From Methylobacterium amylolyticum (lineage in GTDB: Bacteria > Pseudomonadota > Alphaproteobacteria > Rhizobiales > Beijerinckiaceae), in contig NZ_JAUYZI010000022.1 in the NCBI RefSeq assembly GCF_030700245.1, positions 40,598-104,597 on the forward strand: 64,000 bases of DNA, in the 5' to 3' direction. Each line of letters opens with the position of its first letter. Position 1 is the first letter of the stretch. The position numbers and the translations under genes are program-made. This document shows, piece by piece, positions 17,471-26,942 of this stretch. The notes under the pieces were generated by a model, which saw only the letters and a program-made list of their open reading frames with translations, was not told the DNA's origin and made no database searches.

Positions 17471-18511
17471 TCACATGTTGAAGACCGGCTTGCCGTCCTT
17501 GCCCTTGATGCCCTTCCACTCGTCGTGGATCAGGCCGACCACGGTGTCGGGCAGCGGCACGTAGTCGAGGTCGGTCGCGAGCTTGTCGCCGTTCTTGTAG
17601 GCCCAGTCGAAGAACTTGAGCACGTCCGCCGTCTTGGCGGCGTCGGCCGGGTCCTTGTGGACGAGGATAAAGGTCGCGGCGGTGATCGGCCACGCGTCGT
17701 CGCCCGGCTGGTTGGTCAGCGCGATGCCGAAGCCCGGCGCCGCCTTCCAGTCGGCGCTGGCGGCGGCGGCCTGGAACGCCTTGTCGTCGGGCTGCGGGTA
17801 CTTGCCGGCCTTGTTCTGCAGCAGCGCGTAGGAGAGCTTGTTCTGCTTGGCGTAGGCCGACTCGACGTAGCCGATGCTGTTGGGCACCTGCTTGACGGTG
17901 GCGGTGACGCCCTCGTTGCCCTTGCCGCCCTGCCCGACCGGCCACGAGATCGTGGTCGCCGCGCCGTACTCCTTCTTCCAGGGCTCGGAGACCTGGGAGA
18001 GGTAGGTCGTGAAGATGTTGGTCGTGCCCGACGCGTCCGAGCGGTAGACCGGGGTGATGTTGGCGTCGGGGAGCTTCAGGCCGTCGTTGAGCTTGGCGAT
18101 CCGCGGGTCCGACCACTTGGCGATCTTGCCGGCGTAGATGTCGGCCAGGACCTCACCGGTGAGCTTCAGCTTGCCCGGCTCGATCCCGGGGACGTTCACC
18201 ACCGGCACCACGCCGCCCATCACGGTCGGGAACTGGACGAGGCCGTCCTTGTCGAGCTGCGGGCCCTTCAGCGGCGCGTCGGTGGCGCCGAAATCGACGG
18301 TCCTGGCCTGGATCTGCTTGATGCCGCCGCCGGAGCCGATCGACTGGTAGTTGAGGCCGTTGCCCGTCTCCTTCCGGTAGGCCTCGGCCCACTTGGAGTA
18401 GACCGGGAACGGGAAGGTGGCGCCGGCGCCGGTGATGTCGGCGGCGAGCGCCGCGGACGCGAGCTGGGTCGCCGCGAGGCCGACGGCGAGCGCGTAAGCG
18501 AAGGGTCTCAT
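17471..18511 (-). CDS. pstS: phosphate-binding periplasmic protein PstS
   Basis: This 346-residue periplasmic receptor for inorganic phosphate has a signal peptide (1-24, ending ASAALAADITGAG). The phosphate-contacting segments are GATFPFPVYSKWAEAY, SIGSGGGIKQI and RSDASGTTNIFTTYL, the last with the SGT motif. GAATTISWPVG and GYVESAYA are also family typical. It is the first gene of pstSCAB-phoU-phoB and carries a perfect Pho box about 107 bp upstream. Confidence 0.95.
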   Translation of the reverse strand: MRPFAYALAVGLAATQLASAALAADITGAGATFPFPVYSKWAEAYRKETGNGLNYQSIGSGGGIKQIQARTVDFGATDAPLKGPQLDKDGLVQFPTVMGGVVPVVNVPGIEPGKLKLTGEVLADIYAGKIAKWSDPRIAKLNDGLKLPDANITPVYRSDASGTTNIFTTYLSQVSEPWKKEYGAATTISWPVGQGGKGNEGVTATVKQVPNSIGYVESAYAKQNKLSYALLQNKAGKYPQPDDKAFQAAAASADWKAAPGFGIALTNQPGDDAWPITAATFILVHKDPADAAKTADVLKFFDWAYKNGDKLATDLDYVPLPDTVVGLIHDEWKGIKGKDGKPVFNM

Positions 18512-18617
18512 GGGATCTCCGTTGCCGTCGGGCGGGACGCGCGATCACGCGGAACCGACCGCCCGGTGCCGAGGACCGGGGCGGGCCGCCCGACGCGGCC
18601 GCGATTACGACGGCCAG

Positions 18618-18635
18618 ATGACAGGGGGATGACAG
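18618..18635 (-). promoter_or_regulatory. Pho box upstream of pstS
   Basis: Read on the minus strand the site is CTGTCATCCCCCTGTCAT, two exact CTGTCAT direct repeats 11 bases apart. This is the canonical binding unit for PhoB dimers. It lies about 107 bp before the pstS start, so phosphate starvation should switch on the operon through PhoB, the operon's own last gene. Confidence 0.85.
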
Positions 18636-18763
18636 GGGCCGCCGCCGTCCCCGGCGGCGCGCGGCCGGCCGGTGGCACGGTTCGCCGCTCTCGCGCGTTC
18701 CACCCGGTCCGGTGCTCACGGAGCCGGACCGGAGGCCCGAGCGGGGCCGGCGGAGCGGGAAGG

Positions 18764-19039
18764 ATGGCGGCGGTGGGCGACGAGGGGGCCCAGGATACGG
18801 GGCGCGGTGAGGCCCCGGAGCCGGCCCAGGACGCGGCTTGGCTCGCCCTTCACGCCGAGCGCGAGGCGCTGGAGCGGGCGCTGGCCCTCGCCCAGGCGCG
18901 CCAGCGCTACGGCCGGGACACGGCGGAGGTGGCGCGGGCCCGGGCCGAGGAGGCCGCCATGCTGGTCGATCTCGACCGGGTGCTCACCCGGATCCGCGCC
19001 GCGGAGTATCGGCGGCGGCCCGGCGCCCGGCGCTGGTAG
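18764..19039 (+). CDS. small coiled-coil protein, unknown function
   Basis: This 91-residue Ala/Glu/Arg-rich protein has a GGAAGG ribosome-binding element right before ATG 18764. Residues about 24-85 form a long amphipathic helix likely to be a coiled coil (EREALERALALAQARQRYG onward). There is no membrane span or known motif. It is divergent from pstS, with the Pho box in the shared 250-bp gap, so co-regulation by phosphate is possible but not shown. I do not recognise the family. Confidence 0.5.
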   Translation: MAAVGDEGAQDTGRGEAPEPAQDAAWLALHAEREALERALALAQARQRYGRDTAEVARARAEEAAMLVDLDRVLTRIRAAEYRRRPGARRW

Positions 19040-19080
19040 CCCCGACGAGGGGCTCGCCTGCGGCGGGCCGTGCGTCGGGC

Positions 19081-19278
19081 TCAGGACGCCCGGCGCAGCT
19101 CCCGCTCCTTCTGGCGCAGGCGGAGCAGCAATTCGATCTGCGCGTCGGTGATGGGCTGGGTGTCGACGCTGCCCTCGTAGACGCGGCGCAGGGTCAGGCC
19201 GAGGTGGCCGGTATCGACCGACCCGCTCAGTGCGGACGCTGGCCTGCGGATGTCGCGCGCGACGGCTGACGGCTTCAT
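19081..19278 (-). CDS. NepR-like anti-sigma factor (orphan)
   Basis: This 65-residue protein resembles NepR, the anti-sigma factor that holds the general-stress sigma factor EcfG until phosphorylated PhyR captures NepR. The two-helix NepR pattern is visible: GHLGLTLRRVYEG (residues 25-36, for L..LR..Y) then QPITDAQIELLLRL (41-54, for P.PD....LL..L). The start at 19278 has a strong GGGAGGGG ribosome-binding site; the 74-residue version from 19305 lacks one. No phyR or ecfG is nearby, so it is a stand-alone paralogue. A perfect CtrA box lies 73 bp upstream. The assignment rests on pattern similarity only. Confidence 0.5.
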   Translation of the reverse strand: MKPSAVARDIRRPASALSGSVDTGHLGLTLRRVYEGSVDTQPITDAQIELLLRLRQKERELRRAS

Positions 19279-19350
19279 GGGCCCCTCCCGGCCTTCAACC
19301 GGCACGGGCCTGCCCCCGGATCCGGCAGGGCACAGAATTCTCCAAATTGG

Positions 19351-19365
19351 TTAACACAGGTTTAA
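19351..19365. promoter_or_regulatory. CtrA-type box upstream of NepR-like gene
   Basis: TTAACACAGGTTTAA is a perfect TTAA-N7-TTAA site in the 118-bp gap between the recN stop and the NepR-like start. It is 73 bp from that start, which suggests CtrA control of the small gene. Confidence 0.6.
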
Positions 19366-19396
19366 TCCGCGGCCCGGCCGCGATCCCGCCGCCGGA

Positions 19397-21070
19397 TCAG
19401 GCCTCGGCGCCCTGGAGCAGGCGGGCGGCGGCGGCGCGGGCCTCGTCGGTGACGGTGGCGCCGGCGAGCATCCGGGCGATCTCCTCGCGGCGCGCCTCGA
19501 CCGGCAGGGTCGCGACCCGGGTGGCGACGCGGCCCGCGCCCTTCACCGGCGCCTTGGCGATCAGGAAATGCGTCCCGGCCCGGGCGGCGACCTGCGGCGC
19601 GTGCGTCACCGCCACCACCTGCACGCCGCCCGCGAGCCGCGCCAGCCGCACGCCGATCGCGTCGGCCACGGCGCCGCCGACGCCAGTGTCGATCTCGTCG
19701 AAGATCAGCGTCGGAGCCGAGCCCTTGTCGGCCAGCACCACCTTCAGGGCGAGCATGAAGCGCGACAATTCGCCCCCGGAGGCGACCCGCATCATCGGCC
19801 CGGGCTTGGTGCCGGGATTGGTCTGCGCCCAGAACTCCACCCGGTCGGATCCGGCCGCGTCCCGCGCGTCCGGGTCGGTGGCGATCTCGGTGAGGAACCG
19901 GGCCCGCTCCAGCTTCAGCGGCGGCAGCTCGGCCTGCACGGCGGCGTCCAGGGCCTTGGCCGCCCGGCGCCGGCCGGCGCTGAGCGTCGCGGCGGCCCGG
20001 GCGTAGGCGGCCTCGGCCTCGGACAGCCTGCCCTCCAGCGCGGCGAGTTCGGCTTCCCCCGCGTCGATCGCCGCCACGTCGGCGGCGTAGCGCTCGGCCA
20101 GGGCGGCGAGAGCGTCGGCCGGCACGTCGTACTTGCGCGAGGCGGCGCGCAGGGCGAACAGCCGCTCCTCCACCCGCTCCAGCTCGCGCGGGTCGAACTC
20201 GGCCTCGGCCAGGGCCGCGTCGAGCACGGCGCGGGCCTCGTCGAGCGCCACGAGCGCCGCGTCGAGCGCCCCGACGCAGGGCTCGACCAGGGCCGGGAGC
20301 TGGGCCGCGCGCCGCTCCAGCTTGCGCAGGGCGGCCGAGAGGTGCGGGACGCCCGAGTGCGGACCGCCCACCGCCTCCAGCGCCTCGTTCAGCTCCCGGG
20401 CGATCTTCTCCGACTGCTGCATCACGGTCCGCCGCTCGGCGAGGCTCGCCTCCTCGCCCGGAAGCGGGGCGAGTTCGCCCAGCTCCTCGACGGCGTGGCG
20501 CAGGAAGTCGGCCTCCCGGCGGGCGGCCTCCACCCGGGCGCGGTGCTCGCCGAGCGCGGTCCGCGCCGCGCGCACGGCCTTGGACGCGGCGGCGACCTTC
20601 GCCAGGGGGGCCTGGAGCCCGCCGAAGGCGTCGAGGATCGCCCGGTGCGAGGCGGGGTCGGCCAGCGCCCGGTCGTCGTGCTGGCCGTGGATCTCGACCA
20701 GGGCGGCGCCGATCGCCCGCAGCACCTGCACGCCCACCGGCTGGTCGTTGACGAAGGCGCGGGTGCGCCCGTCCGCCATCTGCGTCCGGCGCAGGATCAG
20801 GTCGCCCTCGGTGTCGATCTCGGACTCGGCGGCGATGGCCCGCGCCGGGTGGTCGAGGGGCACGTCGAACACCGCTGTGACGCCGCCCTGCGCCTCGCCG
20901 TGGCGCACGAGCCGGCCGTCGCCGCGCCCGCCGAGCGCGAGGCTGAACGCGTCGAGCAGGATCGACTTGCCCGCGCCCGTCTCGCCCGTGAGGACGCTGA
21001 GCCCCTCGCGGAAGTTGAGTTCGAGCTTGTCGATCAGAACGATGTCGCGGATCGCGAGCTGCGCGAGCAT
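19397..21070 (-). CDS. recN: DNA repair protein RecN
   Basis: This SMC-like ATPase acts in recombinational repair of double-strand breaks. It is 557 residues with an N-terminal ATPase half (MLAQLAIRDIVLIDKLEL, then Walker A GETGAGKS) and a central coiled coil with a kleisin-like pause. The C-terminal half has signature SGGELSRFMLALKVVL and Walker B TLIFDEIDTGVGG. Length matches the family. It follows bamD, from which it is separated by a strong terminator. Confidence 0.95.
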   Translation of the reverse strand: MLAQLAIRDIVLIDKLELNFREGLSVLTGETGAGKSILLDAFSLALGGRGDGRLVRHGEAQGGVTAVFDVPLDHPARAIAAESEIDTEGDLILRRTQMADGRTRAFVNDQPVGVQVLRAIGAALVEIHGQHDDRALADPASHRAILDAFGGLQAPLAKVAAASKAVRAARTALGEHRARVEAARREADFLRHAVEELGELAPLPGEEASLAERRTVMQQSEKIARELNEALEAVGGPHSGVPHLSAALRKLERRAAQLPALVEPCVGALDAALVALDEARAVLDAALAEAEFDPRELERVEERLFALRAASRKYDVPADALAALAERYAADVAAIDAGEAELAALEGRLSEAEAAYARAAATLSAGRRRAAKALDAAVQAELPPLKLERARFLTEIATDPDARDAAGSDRVEFWAQTNPGTKPGPMMRVASGGELSRFMLALKVVLADKGSAPTLIFDEIDTGVGGAVADAIGVRLARLAGGVQVVAVTHAPQVAARAGTHFLIAKAPVKGAGRVATRVATLPVEARREEIARMLAGATVTDEARAAAARLLQGAEA

Positions 21071-21181
21071 GCGGCGTGGGGAGATCCCTGTGAGAGGACC
21101 GCAGACATAAGGCCGGGCGCGGCGGGATTCACCCCGAAAATGCGTCGCCCGGGGACGGCCTCCGGCGCGCGCGACGCAAAA

Positions 21182-21205
21182 GGCCCGGAGCGGCGGCTCC
21201 GGGCC
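21182..21205 (-). terminator. rho-independent terminator after bamD
   Basis: A 10-bp perfect GC stem (21182-21191 with 21196-21205) and a 4-base loop are followed on the minus strand by TTTTG. It begins about 28 bases after the bamD stop, so bamD is transcribed separately from recN. Confidence 0.8.
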
Positions 21206-21232
21206 TTCCTCGCAGGACGATCGCGTTCGCGG

Positions 21233-22117
21233 CTACTCGGCCGAGGCGGTCTTGCCGGTCACGCCGCGGAAGAGCTTCGACAGGAACGAGGATTTCTCCT
21301 CCCGCGGCGCCACGCCGCCCTGGGCGAGGAGCGCGTGCGCGTCCTTGTACCAGGGACTGTCGGGGAAGTTGTGGCCGAGCACGGCCGCCGAGTTCTGCGC
21401 CTCCTGGGTGATGCCCAGCGCCCAGTACGCCTCGGTCAGCCGCTCCAGCGCCTCCTCGGTGTGGCGCGTGGTCTGGTATCGGGACACCACGTCGCGGAAG
21501 CGGTTGATCGCCGCCGGGAAGTTGCGCCGCTCCAGGTAGTAGCGGCCGATCTCCATCTCCTTGCCGGCGAGCTGGTCGCGGGTGATCTGGATCTTGGCCC
21601 GCGCGTCGGCGGCGTATTCCGAGGTCGGATACTTCTGCACCAGCTCCTGGAGGGCGACGAGCGCCTTCTCGGAGCGGTCCTGGTCGCGGGTCACGTCCGG
21701 GATCTGCTTGTAGTTCGACATCGCCATCAGGTACTGGGCGTAGGCCGCGTCCTTGCTGGCCGGGTGGCGCTGCAGGTAGCGCTTCGACGCGTTGATCGCG
21801 TCGTCGTACTTCTGGCCCTCGTAGTTGGCGTAGGCCGTCATCAGCAGCGCTTTGCGCGACCAGTCCGAATACTGGTACTGCTTGTCGAGGTTGTCGAACT
21901 TCTTGACCGCGGCCTCGTAGTCGCTGTCCTCGAGCTTGGCGAGGCCCTCGCTGTAGAGCTTGTCCGCCGGCACGTCCGGCACGACCTCGGGCTTGTACTT
22001 CTCGGCGAACAGGCCGGTCGGGTCGAAGTCGCAGCCGCCGAGGCCGAGGCCGAGGAGGGCGACGACCGGGGCCGCCAGCGCCGCGGCGCGACCGCGGGGA
22101 CGATGGGTGACAGGCAT
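21233..22117 (-). CDS. bamD: outer membrane assembly lipoprotein BamD
   Basis: This is the essential lipoprotein of the BAM complex, which folds beta-barrel proteins into the outer membrane. The 294-residue protein has a lipoprotein signal ending LGLGLGGC (lipidated Cys29). Five TPR-like repeats follow, for example YSEGLAKLEDSDYEAAVKKF and IGRYYLERRNFPAAINRF. I chose ATG 22117 because it begins the signal peptide; the longer frame to 22270 is Arg-rich leader. It lies downstream of lpxC, a common alphaproteobacterial order (ftsZ-lpxC-bamD-recN). Confidence 0.93.
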   Translation of the reverse strand: MPVTHRPRGRAAALAAPVVALLGLGLGGCDFDPTGLFAEKYKPEVVPDVPADKLYSEGLAKLEDSDYEAAVKKFDNLDKQYQYSDWSRKALLMTAYANYEGQKYDDAINASKRYLQRHPASKDAAYAQYLMAMSNYKQIPDVTRDQDRSEKALVALQELVQKYPTSEYAADARAKIQITRDQLAGKEMEIGRYYLERRNFPAAINRFRDVVSRYQTTRHTEEALERLTEAYWALGITQEAQNSAAVLGHNFPDSPWYKDAHALLAQGGVAPREEKSSFLSKLFRGVTGKTASAE

Positions 22118-22318
22118 CAGCGCGTTCTTTCCCCGACTCCGGCCGCGCGTCCCGCGCCGGCATGCCATCACGTGGGTGGTTCCGGCCCGTCGGGGCCGCG
22201 CCCGCCGTTCACGGACCGTTAAACCGTGACGCTCGATTCGGGCGCGAAAGCGGCAGAGCTGCGGCGGCATCGGGTGCCGGCCGGTCGTGGCCCGCGGGCA
22301 ACAGGGTGATCCGGGATT

Positions 22319-23266
22319 TCAGAGGTCGGCGGCGAAGGCCGCGATGCCGAGCCCGGCGCCGATCTCGGCGAGTGCCGCCTCGCGGCGGGTGCCGGGCGCC
22401 TCGATGATCGCGTAGTTGGCGCGGTCGGCGAACAGGGCGGAGAGGACGCCGACGTTCATGCGGTGGCCGCCGCAATAGGAGCGGTAGGCGCCCTGGAGCG
22501 GCAGTCCGGCGAGCGCGAGGTCGCCGACCGCGTCGAGGATCTTGTGGCGGACGAACTCGTCCGGGAAGCGCAGGCCCTCGGGGTTGACCACCGCGGTCTC
22601 GCCGACCGCCACGGTGTTCTCCAGGGAGGCGCCCAGCGCGAACCCGGCCTTCCAGTAGCGCTCCACGTCCCGCATCATCCCGAAGGTGCGGGCGCCGGCG
22701 ATCTCCCGGCGGTAGCTCGCGGGGGAGAGGTCCAGCGCCTTGCGCGAGCGGCCGATCACCGGGCTCTCGAAGTCGATCTCCACGTCGAGGCGGAAGCCCC
22801 GGTCGATCGGACGGAGTTCGGCGAAGGCGCGGCCGCTCTCGATCCGCACCGGCCGCAGCACCTTGAGCCAGCGCCGGGGGGCGCCGCAGGCCGCGAGGCC
22901 GACCTTGTCGATCGCCTGCACGAAGGGGCCGGCGCTGCCGTCGAGGATGGGAAGCTCGGGACCGTCGATCTCGATCAGGGCGTTGTCGATCCCGAGACCG
23001 TAGAGGGCCGACATCAGGTGCTCGATGGTGGCCACCGCGCCGGTCTCGACGTCGCCGATGACCGTGCAGAGTTCGGTGGCGGAGACCAGGGCGTGATGGG
23101 CCTTGATGAGCCGGTCGTTGCCGAAGGGGGTGCCGGTGCGGAGGAAGCAGATGCCGTGGTTGGCCGGCGCGGGCCGGAGCGTGATCTCGGCGCGGTTGCC
23201 CGAATGGACCCCGACGCCCGAGAGGATCGCCGGCCCCTTGAGGGTCGTCTGGCTGTTCGATCGCAT
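22319..23266 (-). CDS. lpxC: UDP-3-O-acyl-N-acetylglucosamine deacetylase
   Basis: This zinc enzyme catalyses the committed step of lipid A synthesis. The 315-residue protein has two beta-alpha sandwich domains. The first carries EHLMSALYGLGIDNALIEID, whose His is a zinc ligand. The second carries VRHKILDAVGDLALAG, with the HKxxD zinc motif, and the catalytic-His region SYCGGHRMNVG. Length and start (MRSNSQTTLKGPA) are normal. It follows ftsZ after 472 bp that contain a CtrA box. Confidence 0.95.
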   Translation of the reverse strand: MRSNSQTTLKGPAILSGVGVHSGNRAEITLRPAPANHGICFLRTGTPFGNDRLIKAHHALVSATELCTVIGDVETGAVATIEHLMSALYGLGIDNALIEIDGPELPILDGSAGPFVQAIDKVGLAACGAPRRWLKVLRPVRIESGRAFAELRPIDRGFRLDVEIDFESPVIGRSRKALDLSPASYRREIAGARTFGMMRDVERYWKAGFALGASLENTVAVGETAVVNPEGLRFPDEFVRHKILDAVGDLALAGLPLQGAYRSYCGGHRMNVGVLSALFADRANYAIIEAPGTRREAALAEIGAGLGIAAFAADL

Positions 23267-23738
23267 TCCTTAGCCCTCGGCCGCGACCCGGCACCGCTCC
23301 CGTGCGGGTGGTGCGTTTCGATCCGTCCGTCGCCTGATGCCCCGGCGCTGACAGGTTGTATGCCTGCTGCGCGCTTGTCGTTCCGTGGAGTCCTATAGCT
23401 GCACCGCACAGACGCGCCAAATCACGGATTCTTACGGTCTGTTACAGTCAGGCTTCCCCGTGCGCCGCGCTAAAATCGTGCCCCACCAACGGTTTAAACT
23501 TTGGTTAACCGACGACGAAACCGCGGCACTTCTGTGGCCCGGTTGCATCAGGTCCACGGCCGCGGCCGCGGACAGCGCCTCGCCCGCCCGATCGATCGTC
23601 ACCAGTGAATCAACTCAAGATTGTATCGCTGCGGTGCAGCATCCGCCCCGCCGGCCGGTCACGGCAAACGCCCCGCGCCCACCCGAAAAGCCCGGGCGGG
23701 CGCGGATCCGGCGGAATCGCGGGACGCCCCGGCCCCTC
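23267..23738. other. ftsZ-lpxC intergenic region
   Basis: No gene is supported in these 472 bp. The middle part (about 23340-23530) is clearly more AT-rich than its surroundings and carries a perfect CtrA box at 23494-23508, so it is best read as the lpxC promoter region. Confidence 0.6.
23494..23508. promoter_or_regulatory. CtrA-type box between ftsZ and lpxC
   Basis: TTAAACTTTGGTTAA is a perfect TTAA-N7-TTAA match inside an AT-rich patch, 228 bp upstream of lpxC and downstream of ftsZ. It suggests cell-cycle control of lipid A synthesis. Confidence 0.6.
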
Positions 23739-25457
23739 TCAGTTCGCCTGGCGGCGGAGGAAGGCCGGGATCTCGAGCTGGTCGTCGTCCATCATCCGCG
23801 GTCCCGTCGCCTGACGGCCCATCGGGTCCAGCGACCCCTGCGCCGGGCGGTACAGCGGGGCGGCCGGCATCGGAGCACGGGGCGCGGCCGGGACGTGCGC
23901 CTGGGGCGCGGCGGCCGGCGCCGCGGCGGGCCGGGCCGCGGGGGCGGGCTCGTCCTCCCGGCGCCCGCCGAAGCCGACGGTCGCCAGCCGCCGCAGCAGC
24001 GAGGTCCGCTTCGACTCCGGGACCGCCTCCTCGCTCGCACGGTTCGCCAGGATCTGGGTCTGGGCGATCGGCGGCAGCTCGTGGATCTGCGGCATCCGCG
24101 GGGCGCGGGCGAGCGGGGCGCCGGCCGGGGCGGCCGGGCGCGGCGGCACGAACGGGCCGGCATGCATCTGCGGCGCGGGCTCGGGCTGCGGCGCGGCCGG
24201 CGGCGGCACGAACGGGGCGGCCGCCCGCGGCTGGGCGGGGGCCAGCATCACGTCGTCCCGGGTCACCGGCGCGGCGGGCTCGGGCCGGAGGTCCGGCATC
24301 GGCTCGGGGGCGCGGGAGACGGGCGCCGCCGGGGCGGCCATCGCGACCGCGGCGGCCGGCTCGGTGCGGAGGCTCGGAACCGGGGCGCTCGCCCGGGCCC
24401 GGGCCTCGGCGCGCAGGCGCTCGGCGACCTCGGCGATGCGCTGCTCGGTCTCGGCGATGGCGGGGTTGTTCGGCGAGTGGGCCGAGATCAGCGCCGGCTC
24501 GATGCCGGTGGCGACCACCGACACGCGGATGATGCCGTCCAGGCTCTCGTCGAAGGTGGCGCCGAGGATGATGTTGGCGTCCTGATCGACCTCTTCGCGA
24601 ATGCGCGTCGCGGCCTCGTCCAGCTCGTACAGGGTGAGATCGGACCCGCCCGTGATCGAGATCAGCAGGCCGCGGGCGCCCTTCATCGAGACGTCGTCGA
24701 GGAGCGGGTTGGCGATGGCGGCCTCCGCGGCGCGGTTGGCGCGCTTCTCGCCGGACGCCTCGCCGGTGCCCATCATGGCCTTGCCCATGCCCCGCATGAT
24801 CGCGCGCACGTCGGCGAAGTCGAGGTTGATCAGGCCCTCCTTCACCATCAGGTCGGTGATGCAGGCGACGCCCGAGTAGAGCACCTGGTCGGCCATCGCG
24901 AACGCGTCGGCGAAGGTGGTCTTCTCGTTGGCGACCCGGAACAGGTTCTGGTTCGGGATCACGATCAGCGTGTCGACGGAGGCCTGGAGCTCCTGGATGC
25001 CGGACTCGGCCGTGCGCATCCGGCGCATGCCCTCGAACTGGAACGGCTTCGTCACCACGCCGACGGTGAGGATGCCCATGTCGCGGGCGGCGCGGGCGAT
25101 GACCGGGGCGGCACCCGTGCCGGTGCCGCCGCCCATGCCGGCGGTGATGAAGCACATGTGCGCGCCCGAGAGCTGGTCGCGGATCTCGTCGATCACCTCG
25201 TCGGCGGCGGCCGAGCCGACCTCCGGGTGCGAGCCGGCGCCGAGCCCTTGCGTGACGCCGAGGCCCATCTGGATCACCCGCTCGGCCTTCGAGGAGGTGA
25301 GCGCCTGGGCGTCGGTGTTGGCGACCACGAACTCGCAGCCGAGCAGGCCCGATTCGATCATGTTGTTGACGGCGTTGCCGCCGGCACCGCCGACCCCGAA
25401 GACGGTGATGCGGGGCTTGAGTTCCCGGATGTCCGGCGCCTGGAGGGAAATGGCCAT
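23739..25457 (-). CDS. ftsZ: cell division protein FtsZ
   Basis: This is the tubulin-like GTPase that forms the division ring. The 572-residue protein has the GTPase core at about 1-320, with [15 protein letters not shown], the tubulin signature [13 protein letters not shown] and the T7-loop region [12 protein letters not shown] very long Pro/Ala-rich disordered linker of about 230 residues is typical of alphaproteobacteria. The conserved C-terminal peptide is [14 protein letters not shown], which binds FtsA and other partners. ATG 25457 gives the usual short N-terminus. It is the last gene of ftsQAZ. Confidence 0.96.
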   Translation of the reverse strand: MAISLQAPDIRELKPRITVFGVGGAGGNAVNNMIESGLLGCEFVVANTDAQALTSSKAERVIQMGLGVTQGLGAGSHPEVGSAAADEVIDEIRDQLSGAHMCFITAGMGGGTGTGAAPVIARAARDMGILTVGVVTKPFQFEGMRRMRTAESGIQELQASVDTLIVIPNQNLFRVANEKTTFADAFAMADQVLYSGVACITDLMVKEGLINLDFADVRAIMRGMGKAMMGTGEASGEKRANRAAEAAIANPLLDDVSMKGARGLLISITGGSDLTLYELDEAATRIREEVDQDANIILGATFDESLDGIIRVSVVATGIEPALISAHSPNNPAIAETEQRIAEVAERLRAEARARASAPVPSLRTEPAAAVAMAAPAAPVSRAPEPMPDLRPEPAAPVTRDDVMLAPAQPRAAAPFVPPPAAPQPEPAPQMHAGPFVPPRPAAPAGAPLARAPRMPQIHELPPIAQTQILANRASEEAVPESKRTSLLRRLATVGFGGRREDEPAPAARPAAAPAAAPQAHVPAAPRAPMPAAPLYRPAQGSLDPMGRQATGPRMMDDDQLEIPAFLRRQAN

Positions 25458-25549
25458 GTGTCGAACCTCTCGCTGACTCTCGTGTCCGTGCGACGCCGCG
25501 GCGCCGGAATTCTTTCCGATCGCCCGCCCCGTGGGGCGGACGCGAAACC

Positions 25550-26875
25550 TCAGAAGCTGCTGCCGAGCCAGCCGAGCACGCGGTCGATGTAGCCGCCGTG
25601 GGTCCCGGTTCCCGCGAAGGCGCTCTGCCGGCGCGGCTCGAAGTGCTCGGCGTGCGCCACCTGCGGGTAGACCAGCAGGCCGACCGCGGCGGAGAAGGCC
25701 GGACCCTTGGCCGCCTCCGGCAGGCCGCGGATGCCGAGCGGCCGGCCGATCCGCACCTGGCCCTGGAGGACGCGGCGAGCGACCTCCGGCAGGCCGACGA
25801 GCTGGCTCGCGCCGCCGGTGAGCACCACCCGGCGCCCAGCCTGGGCGGCGAAGCCGGCGTTGCGCAGCCGGTCGCGCACCAGCTCCACCACCTCCTCGAC
25901 CCGCGGCTTGATGATCCGCACGAGCTGCGAGCGGGGGATGTGGCTCGGCGCCTCGCCCTCGTCCTCGCCGACCCCGTGGACCGCGATCATGTCGCGCTCG
26001 TCGGACGGCGTGGAGAGCGCTGAGCCGTAGAGGGTCTTCAGCCGCTCGGCGGCCGCCACCCGGGTCGAGAGCCCGCGGGCGATGTCCATGGTGACGTGGT
26101 GGCCGCCGACCGCGACCGCGTCGACGTGGACGAGGTGGCCGCCGGAGAACACGCCGACGCTCGTCGTGCCGCCGCCCATGTCGACGACGCACACGCCCAT
26201 CTCCGCCTCGTCGTCGACGAGCGCCGACAGGCCGGCGGCGTAGGGGGTGGCGATCACCGCCTCGACGCCGAGGTGGCAGTGCTCCACCGCCAGCATGACG
26301 TTGCGGGCGGCGGCGAGTTCGGTGGTGACCACGTGCAGGTCGACGCCGAGCGCCTCGCCGATCATCCCCGAGGGGTCGATCACCGCGCCCTGGCCGTCGA
26401 GCGCGTAGCCGGTCGGCAGGGCGTGGAGCACCGCGCGGCCGGGGCTGACGCCGTGGGCGCTCGCGGTCTCCAGCACCCGCTCCACGTCGGAGCCGGTGAC
26501 GGTACCGGAGCGGACGTTCACCCGCGCCTGGAAGTGCTGCGAGGCGAGCCGCCCGCCGCTCATGTTGACGATGACCGACTGGACCTCGACCTTGGCCATG
26601 CGCTCGGCGGCGTGGACCGCCTGCCGGATCGCGCCCTCGGCGGCCTCCAGGTCGACGATGGCGCCGCCCTTCAGCCCGAGCGAGCGCTGGTGGCCGATGC
26701 CGATGATCCGCGCGAGGTGGGTGCGCCCGCGCAGCGTCGAGAGCGCCTCCGCCGGTTGCAGCTCGGCGATCAGGCAGACGACCTTGCTGGTGCCGATGTC
26801 GAGCACCGACAGGGTGGTCGAGCGGCGGGCCGAGAGCGGCTTCAGGCGCGGCGTGAGGCCGTGATGGCTGTGCAT
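25550..26875 (-). CDS. ftsA: cell division protein FtsA
   Basis: This actin-like ATPase tethers FtsZ to the membrane. The 441-residue protein has the phosphate-1 loop [14 protein letters not shown], the 1C subdomain region (about 95-175), the phosphate-2 motif [14 protein letters not shown] and the adenosine motif [13 protein letters not shown]. The C-terminal amphipathic membrane-targeting helix is [13 protein letters not shown]. It lies between ftsQ and ftsZ, as expected. Confidence 0.95.
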   Translation of the reverse strand: MHSHHGLTPRLKPLSARRSTTLSVLDIGTSKVVCLIAELQPAEALSTLRGRTHLARIIGIGHQRSLGLKGGAIVDLEAAEGAIRQAVHAAERMAKVEVQSVIVNMSGGRLASQHFQARVNVRSGTVTGSDVERVLETASAHGVSPGRAVLHALPTGYALDGQGAVIDPSGMIGEALGVDLHVVTTELAAARNVMLAVEHCHLGVEAVIATPYAAGLSALVDDEAEMGVCVVDMGGGTTSVGVFSGGHLVHVDAVAVGGHHVTMDIARGLSTRVAAAERLKTLYGSALSTPSDERDMIAVHGVGEDEGEAPSHIPRSQLVRIIKPRVEEVVELVRDRLRNAGFAAQAGRRVVLTGGASQLVGLPEVARRVLQGQVRIGRPLGIRGLPEAAKGPAFSAAVGLLVYPQVAHAEHFEPRRQSAFAGTGTHGGYIDRVLGWLGSSF

Positions 26876-26942
26876 GAACGCTACCGGGCGCGGGATGCGG
26901 GGTGGTCGAGACGGGGCGTCGGGCGGAGCGTCGCGGCGGGCG

